NCBI GenBank assembly: GCA_029959085.1
Contig: JARWIR010000216.1
Location: 79,602 to 143,601 of the forward strand
DNA: 64,000 nucleotides
Source: Nemophila menziesii
Lineage: Eukaryota; Streptophyta; Magnoliopsida; Boraginales; Hydrophyllaceae
Direction: 5' to 3'
The number at the start of each line of letters is the position of its first letter. The stretch's first letter is position 1. Of this stretch, positions 21,928 through 33,184 are shown one piece after another. The translations under genes and the position numbers were made by a program. The notes under the pieces are model-generated. The model ran no database searches. It was not told the origin of the DNA and saw only the letters and a program-made list of their open reading frames with translations.

Positions 21928-21945
21928 TGGCGCCGCTGCCGGGGA
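21928..21945 (+). promoter_or_regulatory. Retrotransposon primer binding site (tRNA-Asp)
   Basis: TGGCGCCGCTGCCGGGGA is complementary, with one mismatch, to the 3' end of plant tRNA-Asp(GTC) (CCCCGGCAACGGCGCCA). It marks the start of minus-strand DNA synthesis. Confidence 0.88.
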
Positions 21946-22048
21946 CTTATCTTTAAGTTAAATCTATTTTGTGTTTATTTAGTGTAAAAGTTTTTATTTG
22001 TTTTCAGTTTTAAGCGTTCTTTTTGTTTTAGTCTTTTTCAGGTTTTAG

Positions 22049-23220
22049 ATGGCTAATCAACGGTTAGAGCTAGATTTTCCTGGCCAATTCCGAGTGAAAC
22101 CCTTTGGGATTCGCATCCCAACTATTCAAGTCGTTAGATTCAAGCCCGATCCTGACCTGATTAATCAATTCACGAACTATGAGAAATATAGTGGTGATAC
22201 ACATCAAGATCCGGTCCGATCTGTTCAGAAATTCACGCAATTCCCTAATACCTACATTAATGAAGGTGTTACGCAAGAACAGATGTATTATTTAATGTTT
22301 CAATTTTTCTTGATCGGGAAAGCAAGCGATTGGTTAGATGATCAACGTCCCGAGCTAATAACAAATTGGGATAAGCTTCAAGCAAGATTCCTTGATCAAT
22401 TTTATCCTATAAGTATGCGAGTGAAGGAACTATTGGAGCTTATGAATTTCTTACAAGAAGCCGGAGAGAGTGTTGGCGAAGCATGGACGAGGTTTCAAAA
22501 GAAGTTTCCAAGATGACCAATACATGGATACACGCCAAAATTACAATTATCCATGTTCTATGATGGACTCAATAGAGAGTCAAGGCTAAGATTAGATGAT
22601 ATGGGTCGTCGTAGTTTTATCTCTATGGATCCGAAAGAAGCAAAGAGTGGTATGTAAACAATAATCGAGACCGACATAAGTTGGTCACAAGAACAAACTC
22701 CTACCACTAATATATAAACAGAGGCGAGGTTTTCAGGCTTGCAAGATCAAATACAACAGCTCGCTATAGCAGTTAAGGAAAGCATCCAAATGCCACCTCA
22801 ATAGTTATACGTGCAAGAACAAGCCTATGAAAACCGAGCTAATCATCCACCGGGCTACAATGTGCACAATGGAAGTCAAGCTCCATCACGTCCTCAAGAA
22901 GACATCACTGAGTTAAAAGAGACTATTAGTCATTTCATCAACTTCTCGAAGGAAAATATGAGCAGACTCGAGTCAAAGATCGATGCATCAATAGTGCAAA
23001 GCCTGCAACAATAGAATCAAGATCTGAAACAGTATAATCAACTTTTAGAGAAGAATGTGATGCGGCTCACTACAGCCATAGAATAAATGCAAAGTCAACT
23101 TTTGAAATTGACCCAAGATACAACTTCTAACATGAAGAAGATCCAATACGTTGACGACAAGGTTAAGACTATTAGTCTTAAAGCTCAAAAGATGAAAGAA
23201 CACGACTGGATAATCGTGTA
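22049..23220 (+). pseudogene. Retrotransposon gag, broken
   Basis: The open 22049-22516 frame (155 codons) is a retrotransposon gag domain: motifs YSGDTHQDP, then FFLIGKASDWLD and the W...LQARFLDQF segment typical of plant gypsy capsid. A stop at about 22514 ends it. The continuing frames to 23220 (with stops at about 22657, 22717, 22803, 23012 and 23084) keep the coiled-coil, Gln-rich tail. No zinc knuckle is seen. In an intact element this would form the virus-like particle. Confidence 0.8.
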
Positions 23221-23256
23221 ACCAAGAAGCCAGAACCTGTAAGCCCCCAAGAAACC

Positions 23257-23535
23257 ATGGGAAAAGAAATTGATTTTGGGGTGGGAGATAAGGTGGCATG
23301 GAAACCTTCCTTTCCCAAACATAACTGTTCTTGGATAGGGTCATACATTATCACGCAAATCATCTCAGATGGAGTGGTCGAAATAAAATCTATCAAGGGT
23401 TGCAAGCTCAAGTTGGTAAATGTTAATCACCTCACTCACTACTGCGGAGGCTATAAAAAAGAAATAATCGAGGTAACTCGTCTAATTTTGAAACACGTTA
23501 AACAAAAGTGCCCTCTGGGAGACATCTCATACTAA
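23257..23535 (+). pseudogene. Retrotransposon integrase C-terminal fragment
   Basis: The 92-codon frame reads FGVGDKVAWKP, then SWIGSYIITQI, then a VEIKS and a VNVNHLTHY segment. This is the DNA-binding C-terminal tail of gypsy integrases (pattern VLL...W.GPF.V....G.VEI...FKVNGQRLK.Y). It follows gag directly, so the whole catalytic pol has been deleted. Confidence 0.65.
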
Positions 23536-23667
23536 TTTATGTTGTTATATTTTAGTTTAGTTTAGTTGTTTTTAGTTGATATTGCGTATTTGAGAAAGGT
23601 ATTAGTGTTTTTGATGTTCAGATAGCAAAGAAATCAAGTCTGGGAAAAACGATTTTTCATTGACAAT
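23536..23667. other. Junction between the gypsy remnant and the segmental array
   Basis: AT-rich, no gene. At its end ATTGACAATA occurs twice (about 23660-23669 and 23671-23680). The second copy is the first base block shared with the later units, so this is the left breakpoint of the array. Confidence 0.6.
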
Positions 23668-23792
23668 AAAATTGACAATAACATGTAGTGTTGAATTTTG
23701 CGATTTCCATTCATGTAAGTATGTTTTATACACAAGTTACTATATATTTTTCATCTATGATCTACAAAAATTTTGAACATGCAGAGTGTTGA

Positions 23793-24659
23793 CTAATTGT
23801 TGAGAATGTTTAGGAGGGAAACTCGAGTTTTGATTAGACGCCTGAACAAGCATTCAATTTCTTCTTCAAGAACTTGAGTGTTGGATTCTATTTCTCCAAG
23901 CAGACATTGAATTTCTTCAACTTGAGTTTCATTTTGTTTACTGATGAGTGCTTGTAGCACCGAATCAACCATCTCGAACTCATTTAAATCATCCTGTTTC
24001 GACACTTTCTTGGAATGTTGGATCAAGCTTGATACTCTCGACCATGTGTTTTTCCTTGATTTCCCCTTGTTACCAATGACATAGGACATCAATGACTCAA
24101 ACATGGACAAAGTAACTGATTCAACATTCTTTAAAGTGTGAATAGCAGCCACTGTTTCATGATTCTGCTCCGACTCTAGGGAAGCTTCGGTGTTATTGTT
24201 ACTCTTCAAAGCCTTGAGCGATTTCTGAATCGTCTTTACTAATTTCTTTCTGGAAGATAAATAGACGGAGAGGTCATCCGAGTCCTTTCTTCTTCGTAGG
24301 GCTGAATGAAGATCTTGCACATTTTGCTTTATCTGTGAAAAGAGGTCTTTAGTAGTTGAACAAGCATCCAATAGCCTCAGATATCCATCCAATAATTGAT
24401 CAACACATGTTTCTTGGCAATCTTGTGAAATGGAAAGTTGAATATGTGGTAAATCAAGCAAATCATCTACACAGTCATATAAGTTTCTTAGGCCAACAAA
24501 TCTGTCGCTCATTGATGAAAATGAGGAGGTGGTAGCTTCAGATGCAGTTAATCTGCTCAAGCATTCATCAAACTGAGGAATGAGTGTAATGGATTTTGAG
24601 GGTAAACTGTTAGAACGAGCATGTTGACGGGTTTTGAATCTCAAAGGTGAGGGAGCCAT
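23793..24659 (-). CDS. DUF241 family protein, intact copy 1
   Basis: Single-exon gene of 288 codons; the only complete member of the array in this window. The family (PF03087) is plant-specific, of unknown biochemical role. The N-terminus has the family hallmark of a basic, Ser-rich leader (RSNSLPSKS, residues about 15-23), then a DECLSRL segment (FDECLSRL, about 31-38) and a predicted all-helical body (QLLDGYLRLLD about 88, DLFSQIKQNVQDLHSALRR about 105-123, SRKKLVKTIQKSLKAL about 135-150). It ends in the conserved RLIKTRVSLLNIL segment. No signal peptide or membrane span is seen. The start at 24659 is supported by the family N-terminus and a TATA box about 90 bp upstream. Function cannot be stated. 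Confidence 0.9.
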   Translation of the reverse strand: MAPSPLRFKTRQHARSNSLPSKSITLIPQFDECLSRLTASEATTSSFSSMSDRFVGLRNLYDCVDDLLDLPHIQLSISQDCQETCVDQLLDGYLRLLDACSTTKDLFSQIKQNVQDLHSALRRRKDSDDLSVYLSSRKKLVKTIQKSLKALKSNNNTEASLESEQNHETVAAIHTLKNVESVTLSMFESLMSYVIGNKGKSRKNTWSRVSSLIQHSKKVSKQDDLNEFEMVDSVLQALISKQNETQVEEIQCLLGEIESNTQVLEEEIECLFRRLIKTRVSLLNILNN

Positions 24660-24747
24660 TTCTAATATTGCAAAGGAAGCTCTAATATTTACTTGGATGG
24701 ATGATTCAAAGGTTGAGAGTAATGTCTATCTCCTGGAATAGGCTCTC

Positions 24748-24758
24748 TTTATATATAT
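24748..24758 (-). promoter_or_regulatory. TATA box of DUF241 copy 1
   Basis: On the - strand ATATATATAAA, about 90 bp upstream of the ATG at 24659. The same string is kept before copy 2 (43067-43077) and is lost with the deletion in copy 3. Confidence 0.65.
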
Positions 24759-24759
24759 G

Positions 24760-25397
24760 TGAAATACTGAAAAAGACAAAAGGAATCTCTATTACGTGTA
24801 ACAATAAAAGGTAATGTGACTATGATCTGGATTTATCTACCAAATCGCAAATGTTTATGCACTGTTTCCTACCAACACATACAAACCTTTTTCAAATTAA
24901 TTGTTACAGCAAAATTTCAATCCAGCTATCGATACTTCAAGAAACAAGAAGAATCTGAATTATTTAGAAAATAATAGCTTCTACAAAGTCTTTGTGTGGC
25001 CATTAATTATGTAACATGCATGATTATATATGCACGTTCAGAGGCCTGACCTAAATATCAGCGATGTTTATGTAATGTGTCCCTCCCTCTGGTTTTCCAA
25101 CTCAGAACTCACATATTTTATTTTTCTTCTTGAAACCACTGATCTTTATTATTATTTCTATGTTAAATACACGTGTGATATTGATTCCATTTTCCAGAAT
25201 GCAATAAAGATTAGCATGCATGTTGTTCTTTTTATTCATTTCTTCCACCCTTTTAATAATACTTTATTTTTTTTCTGGCAAAGCTGAACCCCGTGAGGCA
25301 GACATGGCAAAAACATTCATAATGGCCCAAGACTTGCCTTGACAGATCCGGATCAGCTTCATTTTAATGCTCAAAATATATTCTTCTAATTTCCATT

Positions 25398-25433
<36 letters not shown>

Positions 25434-26641
25434 AAATACACACATTGGACACAATTGCAATCATCAAGAAGAGAACCCTTATTTACAAAAGTAGAAACAC
25501 GGATGCTTCACATATGAGATTCAAGAAGACTTAACAAGTCTGTTCTATTAGTGTACCATCCAGCCCTTGTACATGTGTTCTTCAATTTAGTTGGAATTTA
25601 TGGAGAATGATGTCTTTTGGAGATTCTTCTTTATGGTCTTTAATGTGCAAAAGTCCTATCAGATTTCAAAAATTGATCGATTGTCTTGTGTTGGAGGGTC
25701 AATAGTCCTTGAAACACCGAATCGTTTTTCGTTAGTTTCCAAGCTACGAATTTCTAGCTCACTGAAAGCAACTAAGGAATGAATATTTGATAAGATTCAT
25801 GATGCAATATACTCCTATAAATCTCATAAAAGTAAAACATAAGTTCATAAATTCGGTTCGTGGTTTCTGACTGTGATCTGCTAATGCTTCGTGTATTTGT
25901 ACATGGCGACGGTGAGAAGAAGAAAGACGAAGGGAGATCATGTTAGCCGTTACTTGTCTTCGTATATTGCTGCTTCGGTAAATAACAAATGATGAAGATG
26001 AAGATTACCGAAAATTTAAATTTCTTGTTTAATCTTCCCTATATTCGAACTTTTAAATTGTTTATTGTTATAAAATTGTGCAAGCTTCGGTGCAACAATC
26101 CATTCTCGAGCCACCATCCGGAACCGAGTAGCAATATCCGTTCCACCAAAGCTCCTCATATTTTTCCAGCTTAGCCATCATTCTATATCCAATATGAACT
26201 CTGCCGTGAATTAGCCACAAGCTTCTGTTTTGAACCTCGATTCAAACTACACACCACATCAGTGAATTGCAGCCCACTCCAATCTGAACTCAGCCTCACA
26301 ATATGTTAGGAGTGAAAAAAACTCGTAAAAAACTAACCTTGCCAAAACCAATCCAACCCGTTTTAAGAGATAATAACCTGTTTCATCACTCATTTTTACA
26401 CGTTTTGACTCCCATCTCTCCGTCAATTTCGTACATGCAATAAACCTGCTACATATTACAATATATATAAGTGTTAGTTCCGTATTTCATTCTCTTAATT
26501 CAAACCACTGAAAAAGATACCGCGCTTTTCCTTTTGCCAAAGTAAAAAATGATAACTTATGAAAGTTTGAAGTTTTATCATTGTCAACAGGAACCTCCTC
26601 AATCAAAAAAAAAAAAAAAAAAACCAACTGAGTTTATTTTC
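24760..26641. other. Unit 1 spacer upstream of DUF241
   Basis: Gene-free. It contains an (AT)15 run at 25401-25430 (14 units in unit 2, 43718-43745). A 29-codon frame starts at 25903 (MATVRRRKTKGDHVSRYL...) with a possible splice donor after it at about 25980. It is also in unit 2 (from about 44247) and deleted in unit 3; it could be a lone first exon, but I found no partner. Confidence 0.5.
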
Positions 26642-26826
26642 ATGTTGGGTGTTTTTTTCCGAAAAATCGTTCTCGACACATGGGGTATTCGCTGCAGAAT
26701 GCTATTCGAAGAAATTGCTAATAATACTTTTAAACTCAATCATGAACCGGAGGAAGAAGCTGAAAGACTAGGGTTTCTTAGACCATGTCTAGCTCAGTCA
26801 ATGCATGTGTTTGTGTGCAAGTGGTA
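26642..26826 (+). other. Short conserved frame of unknown origin
   Basis: A frame beginning MLGVFFRKIVLDTWGIRC and continuing with an acidic helix-like stretch (NHEPEEEAERLGFL) is kept open in units 1, 2 (45000-45183) and 3 (55294-55530, where a 1-bp change lengthens its C-terminus). Its conservation can be explained by recent duplication alone. I do not recognise a family; it may be an exon or a LINE-associated fragment. Confidence 0.3.
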
Positions 26827-26899
26827 GGAAAGCATTGCGTATAAAGATCTTGATCTCTTTATTTCCTATGCGTGGGTGAGAGTTTAAGTTCTTTCTTGA

Positions 26900-28200
26900 A
26901 TTCAGCGCTCTATTTATACGCTAGAAACGCTGGGTAACTTTATTGGTGAACTCACATAAATCGACTTTCCCATTGCTAATGAAGAAGAGCTTAACTTCAT
27001 CCATTTTAGAGTCAAATTCGCTACAAGAGACCCTATGGTAACGGGGTTTTTGTTGAACAACTCAAACGCGTAGCTTGGGTTGTGTTTGTCTACGAAATAT
27101 TGGGGTTGTTTTGCTATAAATGTGGAATTTTGTGGCACAATAAGAGTTCGTGTTTGGTTGGCATGGTACGCCCGAGGTAGAATGATGATGGCACAAGGTA
27201 TTGCAATCGGAGTATAGAGACGTCAATGAAAAGTGAAGATAAAGTACTTCATGTTATTCTTAAAATGGATAGATGCGGGATATATGATGAAGTGGTTAGG
27301 TTTTTTCCATATAGAAGGTTCGAAGAAAATATACATGACGAAGGAAATGATTTGCTGTATGGTGGTCTTAGCAGGGCCAATACTATCTCTCACGTTTATA
27401 ATCATAATGTCTCGCTTTAAAAGATCAATTATTCACTCATCACTAATTCTGAAAAGAGAAATCCAAAAGTCAATGTATGATTGTAGGTCGATTGCGTGCA
27501 CCAATTTCATCTATAAGATTATTGAAAAAATTATGGCACTTAGGCTACAACCAATCATGGATGATATTATATCCCCTACCGAGATAACATTCATCAAAAG
27601 GAGAAGTATCTAAGATGATATATTAATCGCTCATGAAATCTCTTATTTTCAGAAGAACAAAATAAAATTAAGAAAATTTTATGAGACAGTTAAAATAGAT
27701 ATGACTAAAACATATGATCAGGTCAATTGTATTGTCATGATGGAGATCCTCAAAAAACTCGGTTTTTGTGAAAATAGAGATCTTTGATTTATAATTATAT
27801 ATCTTCAGTTTCTTTTCAAATTAATTTTAATGGTAAACATCTCAAGAAAATTCAGCCAAACTAAGAAATTAGGCAATGTGATCCGCTGTCCCCTTTTTTT
27901 TTTCTCAATGTTAACCGAGGGTCTAATTGGATTAATCAACCAAAAATTTCGGAAACGTAACATTCAAGAAATTTCTATCTCAAGGAATTATCCCAAACTC
28001 ACACACCTTCTCTTTGTAGATGACGCTCTCTTTTCCGTGGAGATAAAAAAATGAAACTGAGAACTGTAAACATATCCTCGTGAAATACTGTCAAGCTTCG
28101 GACAATGATTTAATTTTACCAGATCCGCGATTCTCTTTTGTAACGGAACCCCGAAAGAAGTTTGTAAGTATCCATTTATTGAGAACCTACCCTAGCAAGA
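26900..28200 (+). mobile_element. LINE fragment in unit 1 (ORF1 knuckle joined to RT)
   Basis: The first part (26925-27160) reads as the C-terminal end of a DUF4283 ORF1 (LGNFIGEL, then FRVKFATRDP) and a zinc knuckle (CYKCGILWHNKSSC in unit 3). The second part (about 27420-28050) is reverse transcriptase: NFIYKIIEKIMALRLQPIMD, a KIDMTKTYDQVN block and the catalytic FVDD box (LTHLLFVDDALF, about 27995-28030). The endonuclease part is missing. Frames are broken by stops. Confidence 0.75.
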
Positions 28201-28830
28201 GTTGATTTACCTAAGAAACTAAATAAATTTTTGCGATAATTTTATGTATATTTCTTACAAAATGTACAATTTAGTATCATAAAATTGAATAGTTATAGCT
28301 AAAAAACATTATATTTTACCTTCATTGAAAAAAAATCGCTTGTTATATCTATGTACTGGAAATTTTACTATTTTGCAGTGGAAAATTATCAACATAAACG
28401 GAATTAAGATGAAAAACTTTTAAAACTAATGAAGTAGTTTAAAATAGTAGATGATTTGTAAGTTTATAAATATCTATAATAAATATTTAAATTTTAAATT
28501 CTGTTTGGAACATACTGGGAAATTGAAATTAAATAACCTGTTATAATAAGAAAGAAAATAACCATAAGAATTTATTTTATGGAAGAGTTTTTAGTTTCTT
28601 AGACATTATAAATGTTGATGAAATAAGTGAATATTTTCTCTATATTTTTATTATCATATATTTCAAGCAAAATTGATTAAAAAATACGTCTCCACGTGAG
28701 AAATTGTTATATTTATTGACGGTTTTTGTGTAGGGACCAAGTAATTTCAGCTACAAGAAATTTTGGTACTAGTTTATCATTTCTTAGGCTCCGAGATGTC
28801 TTGTACACCAAGTTATCTTTGACTTCAAGC

Positions 28831-28904
28831 TTTCTCTCTCTCTCTCTCTCATTAATATTATATATATATATATATATGTGTGTGTGTATGTATATATATA
28901 TATG

Positions 28905-28937
<33 letters not shown>

Positions 28938-28950
28938 TTGTATATGTGTG
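28831..28950. repeat. Compound microsatellite, unit 1: (CT)n (AT)n (GT)n
   Basis: CT run at 28833-28850, then AT and GT runs to about 28950. The corresponding tracts in units 2 and 3 differ strongly in composition and length. Confidence 0.9.
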
Positions 28951-28959
28951 TGGGTTTAG

Positions 28960-30224
28960 ACTTGTGATAAAATATAAAAGTGATTCTTGTAGAATATAGG
29001 AAATGATTTTTCTACTTGTTAAAGGTTTTCTATATCATAGTGAAATTGAGTGAACCTTAGGATAATCTCTTAACCACGTAAATATTATATCTCTTTTAGC
29101 CATTATTTTCTATATGTTTCATTTGGTCTACCTTTTTTTTCTTTCCAACATACTAAAAAAAAACAAGTTAGTTAGGGATCATTTTTAAAGACTTTCTGAT
29201 ATTATCATGAGGAGGCACCGTGTGAATTATTTTGATATATCTTTGAGGTTATGAATTTTACTACAGTGTGATAAACATTTTATTTTTATGTGTGTAATGA
29301 ATACACATATGTTTAAATGAAAAATTGTAGTGTTAATTAGGGTTTATCGTATTTATGAATTGCTTGCTTACATTTTAGTGGGTCTAAATTCTGCCATTAA
29401 TTATCTTGATAGAAGGTGCTTAATGGTTGAGAGAAACGACTATTTACGGTTAATATTTATATGTTTACTTTTCATTTAGACCCTTGTTACTATTTTTAAG
29501 GCATATAAAATTTGTAAATAATTAAAATTATTGCAATTTTGATGCATTGCATATATAATTTGTTGTGATTGTAATATAATATCATTCAGATCCATAATGT
29601 ATAAATTATTGCATTTTATCCCGTTCAATGCACAAAATTGTAATGAAACCAAATAAAATTGCAACTCGTCCCATTTATTTACTAATATATGGAGTTAAAA
29701 CTATTTCCACACCAAAATAATGCAGTTAGAACCCTACATTTACCAAATATGGCGATTTTACACCTTCCAACAGATTAAATTGCAACCAGAACAAATGCAT
29801 TTAAACCCCTTGAATTTACATAATTGCAATCAGCCCTTGACTGTACATAATATAAATTTGACCCATAAATGTATACACTATTACACTTAGTCCCCATCAT
29901 TGCACAAAATTATAATGAACCCCATATTTGTTCATATTTATTACTTTTATATCCTAACAATACTTCAAAACCCTCAATTTACATATTAATGCACTTACAT
30001 CCCTATATTACAAAAAACTACAATCAAACCCTTTTATTTACGAGAAAAAATAATAAACATAAGAGTGTGAGATATTTAAAATGATCCAAACTCATCCACA
30101 CCAGACCTAATTGGACCACCCCGTACCCGAATTCATTAGATAAATGTATTTTTAAAAGTTATACCCTTCCTCCCGCCGGGTAGGTATATTGTAACACACT
30201 ACGGGGCGGGTAAAAGACCTGGCT
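28960..30224. repeat. Gene-free part of unit 1 with degenerate repeats
   Basis: Between about 29500 and 30070 a degenerate motif of the type ATTGCAATCAGCCC followed by TTGAATTTACATAA recurs several times at intervals of roughly 40-50 bp. Counterparts are at about 47860-48430 and 58240-58800. No gene. Confidence 0.5.
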
Positions 30225-31010
30225 CACCTGTATTGCTCACTCACGTGAGCTTTATCTTACTTTTAAGAGAGAATGGGATTTTGAGAAAGAGATATAGTTA
30301 TTTTCTTAATCTAGTATCGAGATTCAAATGTGAATGATGCGTGATAAACATAGAAGGTTTTTTAAGAGAAGAATTAATGAGTGTTTTTATTTTATAATTG
30401 AGACGTAGGTCGGGAGTTGCAAAACGTTTCGCTTGAAAAACTCCTAAAATATCACTAATAAAAAATAGGTACATCAAATTGACACATAATCCTAAAAGAA
30501 ACGTTGATTTTATTAAAACTGGATTGTGTATAGCTATAATTTAGTGTGACGCGACAATTTAAGAAGACAATGTGTGTTGAAGATGATAGTGATTGGATGT
30601 GGTTGTAGGGGGGTCGGAATGAGTTGGAGGTGAGGGTAAGGATTGTGATTTCTTTAGCTTGTTAGTCAAAATTAACATTTCACTTAATTATTCCTCCAAA
30701 TATTAGCAATGTTATGCTAACTTGGTCAGATAAGTCATTCTTTTAATACTAGAGATCAAAACGTGAATTTGGTTTAGAAGAAATACTTTTTTTCTTAGTC
30801 ATATATAAAATTTAAAGGAGTATAGGCAAATTTATGATTAAATTCCAATTATTAGGTAAACTTTAATAAAGCTAATAAAAGTATTACTCTTGAATGATAA
30901 TGTTATTCCATTAACGTTATGCGTGTTTTAGTTTTCATCTTGAAACCTAAAGGAAGCTCATTAATATCGACACCAACCACCCTCATATTGTATCTTTCAA
31001 CTTACCTTTA
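30225..31010. repeat. Intra-unit repeat A (unit 1)
   Basis: Starts near CTCACTCACGTGAGCTTTAT and is clearly related, in the same order and orientation, to repeat B at 33185-34130 (starting CTCATTCACGTGAGATCTAT). The divergence between A and B is much larger than between units, so this duplication predates the array. Copies: about 48590-49350 and 58970-59740. Confidence 0.8.
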
Positions 31011-33184
31011 GATCAAACTAAAAAAAAATTGACAGAACTTCAAACTTAAATGGAAAATATAATTTCTTATCAGTTTAAATCCAAAAACAATCAAATTATA
31101 TGATATATATTATTATATGAACCATTAAATCTTTAGGTGTTAAGGAAATCAAAACCAATTTTATAAATATTATGTTCTAGGTTTGAATTATATTGATTTT
31201 AAGAGTGTGCCATAATAAAAGATTGATATTTTTAAATATTGAGTTCTATGTTTATATCACAACATCTATACCATTTCTACGATTATTCAAACAACGATTA
31301 TACATAAAAAAAATCAACTTATTTTACCCTTGTAATTTTCCGAAAATGTTTAAAATTTCTCACACCCAACACAAATTTACGAGTACAATAGTTATTTGAT
31401 TTAATCCAAGCTCTCTTATTGACCAGATTCATTGTATATAATCAAGAGATAATTGTTAATTAGGTTTACAACCTCATAAATCATGCCTTAAGAAATCTAG
31501 CTTAAAAGTTTGGATAAATAAGGTCCAAAATATTTGTTTTAGTTGTATAATATACCTAATATAACCTTTAAACATAAAATAATAAACTTTTAAATAACAA
31601 AAATATACAACCACCAACTTTGAAAAAAAATAAAAAAGTAAAGATTGAATTAAAAATAGACATCAAACCTAATACTCACCTTCCCCCACCATACACTGCC
31701 AAGGGGAATTATCCAACATCATCATCAGCAATTTTTTTTGTTGCACTTGTCATCATCAACAATAGAAGAACCCAATTAAGGTAACAAATTAATTTTTATT
31801 ATCAAAATTTTAAAAAAATAATATATTATTAACATAATCTTATTACTTTTACAAACTTTTATAGGTTATCTGATTTATGTATAATTACAGTAGGTTTTTT
31901 ATTATCTTTCTAATTAACCATCTTCACTTGCACAAGAAACCGCCGCCACCATCTTCACCATCTTCAACTCGGCGGGCTATACCATCAACAATTGATCCCA
32001 CCAAGCTTGCGATTCTGAAACGGATTTTAAAGTACAACTTGTTCAAAGAGCCCACCAAACTTGTGCACAGAGTCCACCAAATTTGTGTAGGGTGGTCGGA
32101 ATGGTGTAAGGTTTGATTGATAATGGTGGGTTATTTTGGTGTGCTTATCGGAATGGTGTAAGGTTTGATTGATAATGGTGGGTTGTTTGATTGTGAAACT
32201 GGGCTGATTGGAATGGTGTAAGGTTTGATTGATAGTGTTCAGAGAGCCCACCAAACTTGTTAGAGGATTGTAAGAAAATGGGCTGGCAATAATTATTAAG
32301 GGTATTATGGACTATAAATATTATAGAAATGGAATAAACTTTTGAAGAAAGTTATATGGGTTGTGGAACTTTTGAATTAATCACTCTAATATAAAATTAT
32401 AAATTAATTAAATCCAAATTCTGGATATTAACAGATATATAAAAATTTACCGATTATCTAACTTTAACACATTATTGTCCGATAAATAATTATATTCTAA
32501 GACTAAATAAATATGAATGTAAAATGGAAAGAATTTACAAAGAATGCAATTTAAAAAATACCTAATTTCGGGAAAATTAGCGGATAAATTTTTTCGTTGA
32601 AGTGACCCCACATGTGTAGGTGGAGGTTGCGATCCTCTGAGGATGATGTGTGGCAGACCGAGTGGCAGTAGGAAGAATTCTGGTGGCATCCTTTTGGAGT
32701 AGGGTTTGAGATTGAGGAGTTAAAAAGGGGTATAAGGTGTTAATCACTAATTCTACACGTGTTTCTTATTCGACACGTGTCTCCAAAGATAATATGATTC
32801 GTCTCAAATGACCATGTATCTTTAGTGACGACTATTGTCCCCTACGATGAGATTTTAAGTCCTCGGGAACGATCTCTTTCGAGACAAAAAAAGTCATCTC
32901 GTAAGATCAAAATCGATAAAGATACAATTGTTTTTAATTATTTAAAATCAAACATAATTTATCGCGAATGAGGTCTTTTGAGACAAAATTATGTCCTCTT
33001 CAATGACTTATTTCTTTATAGACGACACTAGTTTTTCTTACAGTACATGCGAATTTTATTTTTAATATACCCGCCAGTGCCGACAAAATGCGTGGCACGT
33101 CGGCAATGACCCATCGTTGGAAACAAAACTTGTATCCTTTATAAAGATCTCGTTTCTAAAGAGATGCGATCTACTAGTGTAATA
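31011..33184. other. Gene-free part of unit 1 between repeats A and B
   Basis: Contains a tandem repeat of about 50 bp, three copies, at 32095-32250 (TCGGAATGGTGTAAGGTTTG start). A segment at 32800-33045 with scattered GACGAC-like motifs ends in a string whose reverse complement is ACTGTAAGAAAAACTAGTG; this may be a worn CACTA-type end. The 60-80 codon frames here are not credible genes. Confidence 0.45.

Larger units (their letters stand above)
20367..23535 (+). mobile_element. Internally deleted Ty3/gypsy retrotransposon (tRNA-Asp primed)
   Basis: Order: 5' LTR (20367-21921), primer binding site (21928-21945), decayed gag (22049 to about 23220), then directly an integrase C-terminal frame (23257-23535). 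Protease, reverse transcriptase, RNase H and the integrase core are missing. No 3' LTR was found before the duplicated units begin at 23668. The LTR size and the tRNA-Asp primer fit the Athila/Tat side of plant Ty3/gypsy, but without RT this stays an inference. Confidence 0.82.

Noticed and set aside
25030..25287. 85-codon frame identical in units 1 and 2
   Set aside because: It is hydrophobic and Phe/Tyr-rich from AT-rich DNA, identical only because the units are young copies, and deleted in unit 3 together with the spacer.
32447..32689. 80-codon - strand frame that is conserved at 51688-51930
   Set aside because: Conservation follows from recent segmental duplication; no start context, splice pattern or family resemblance.
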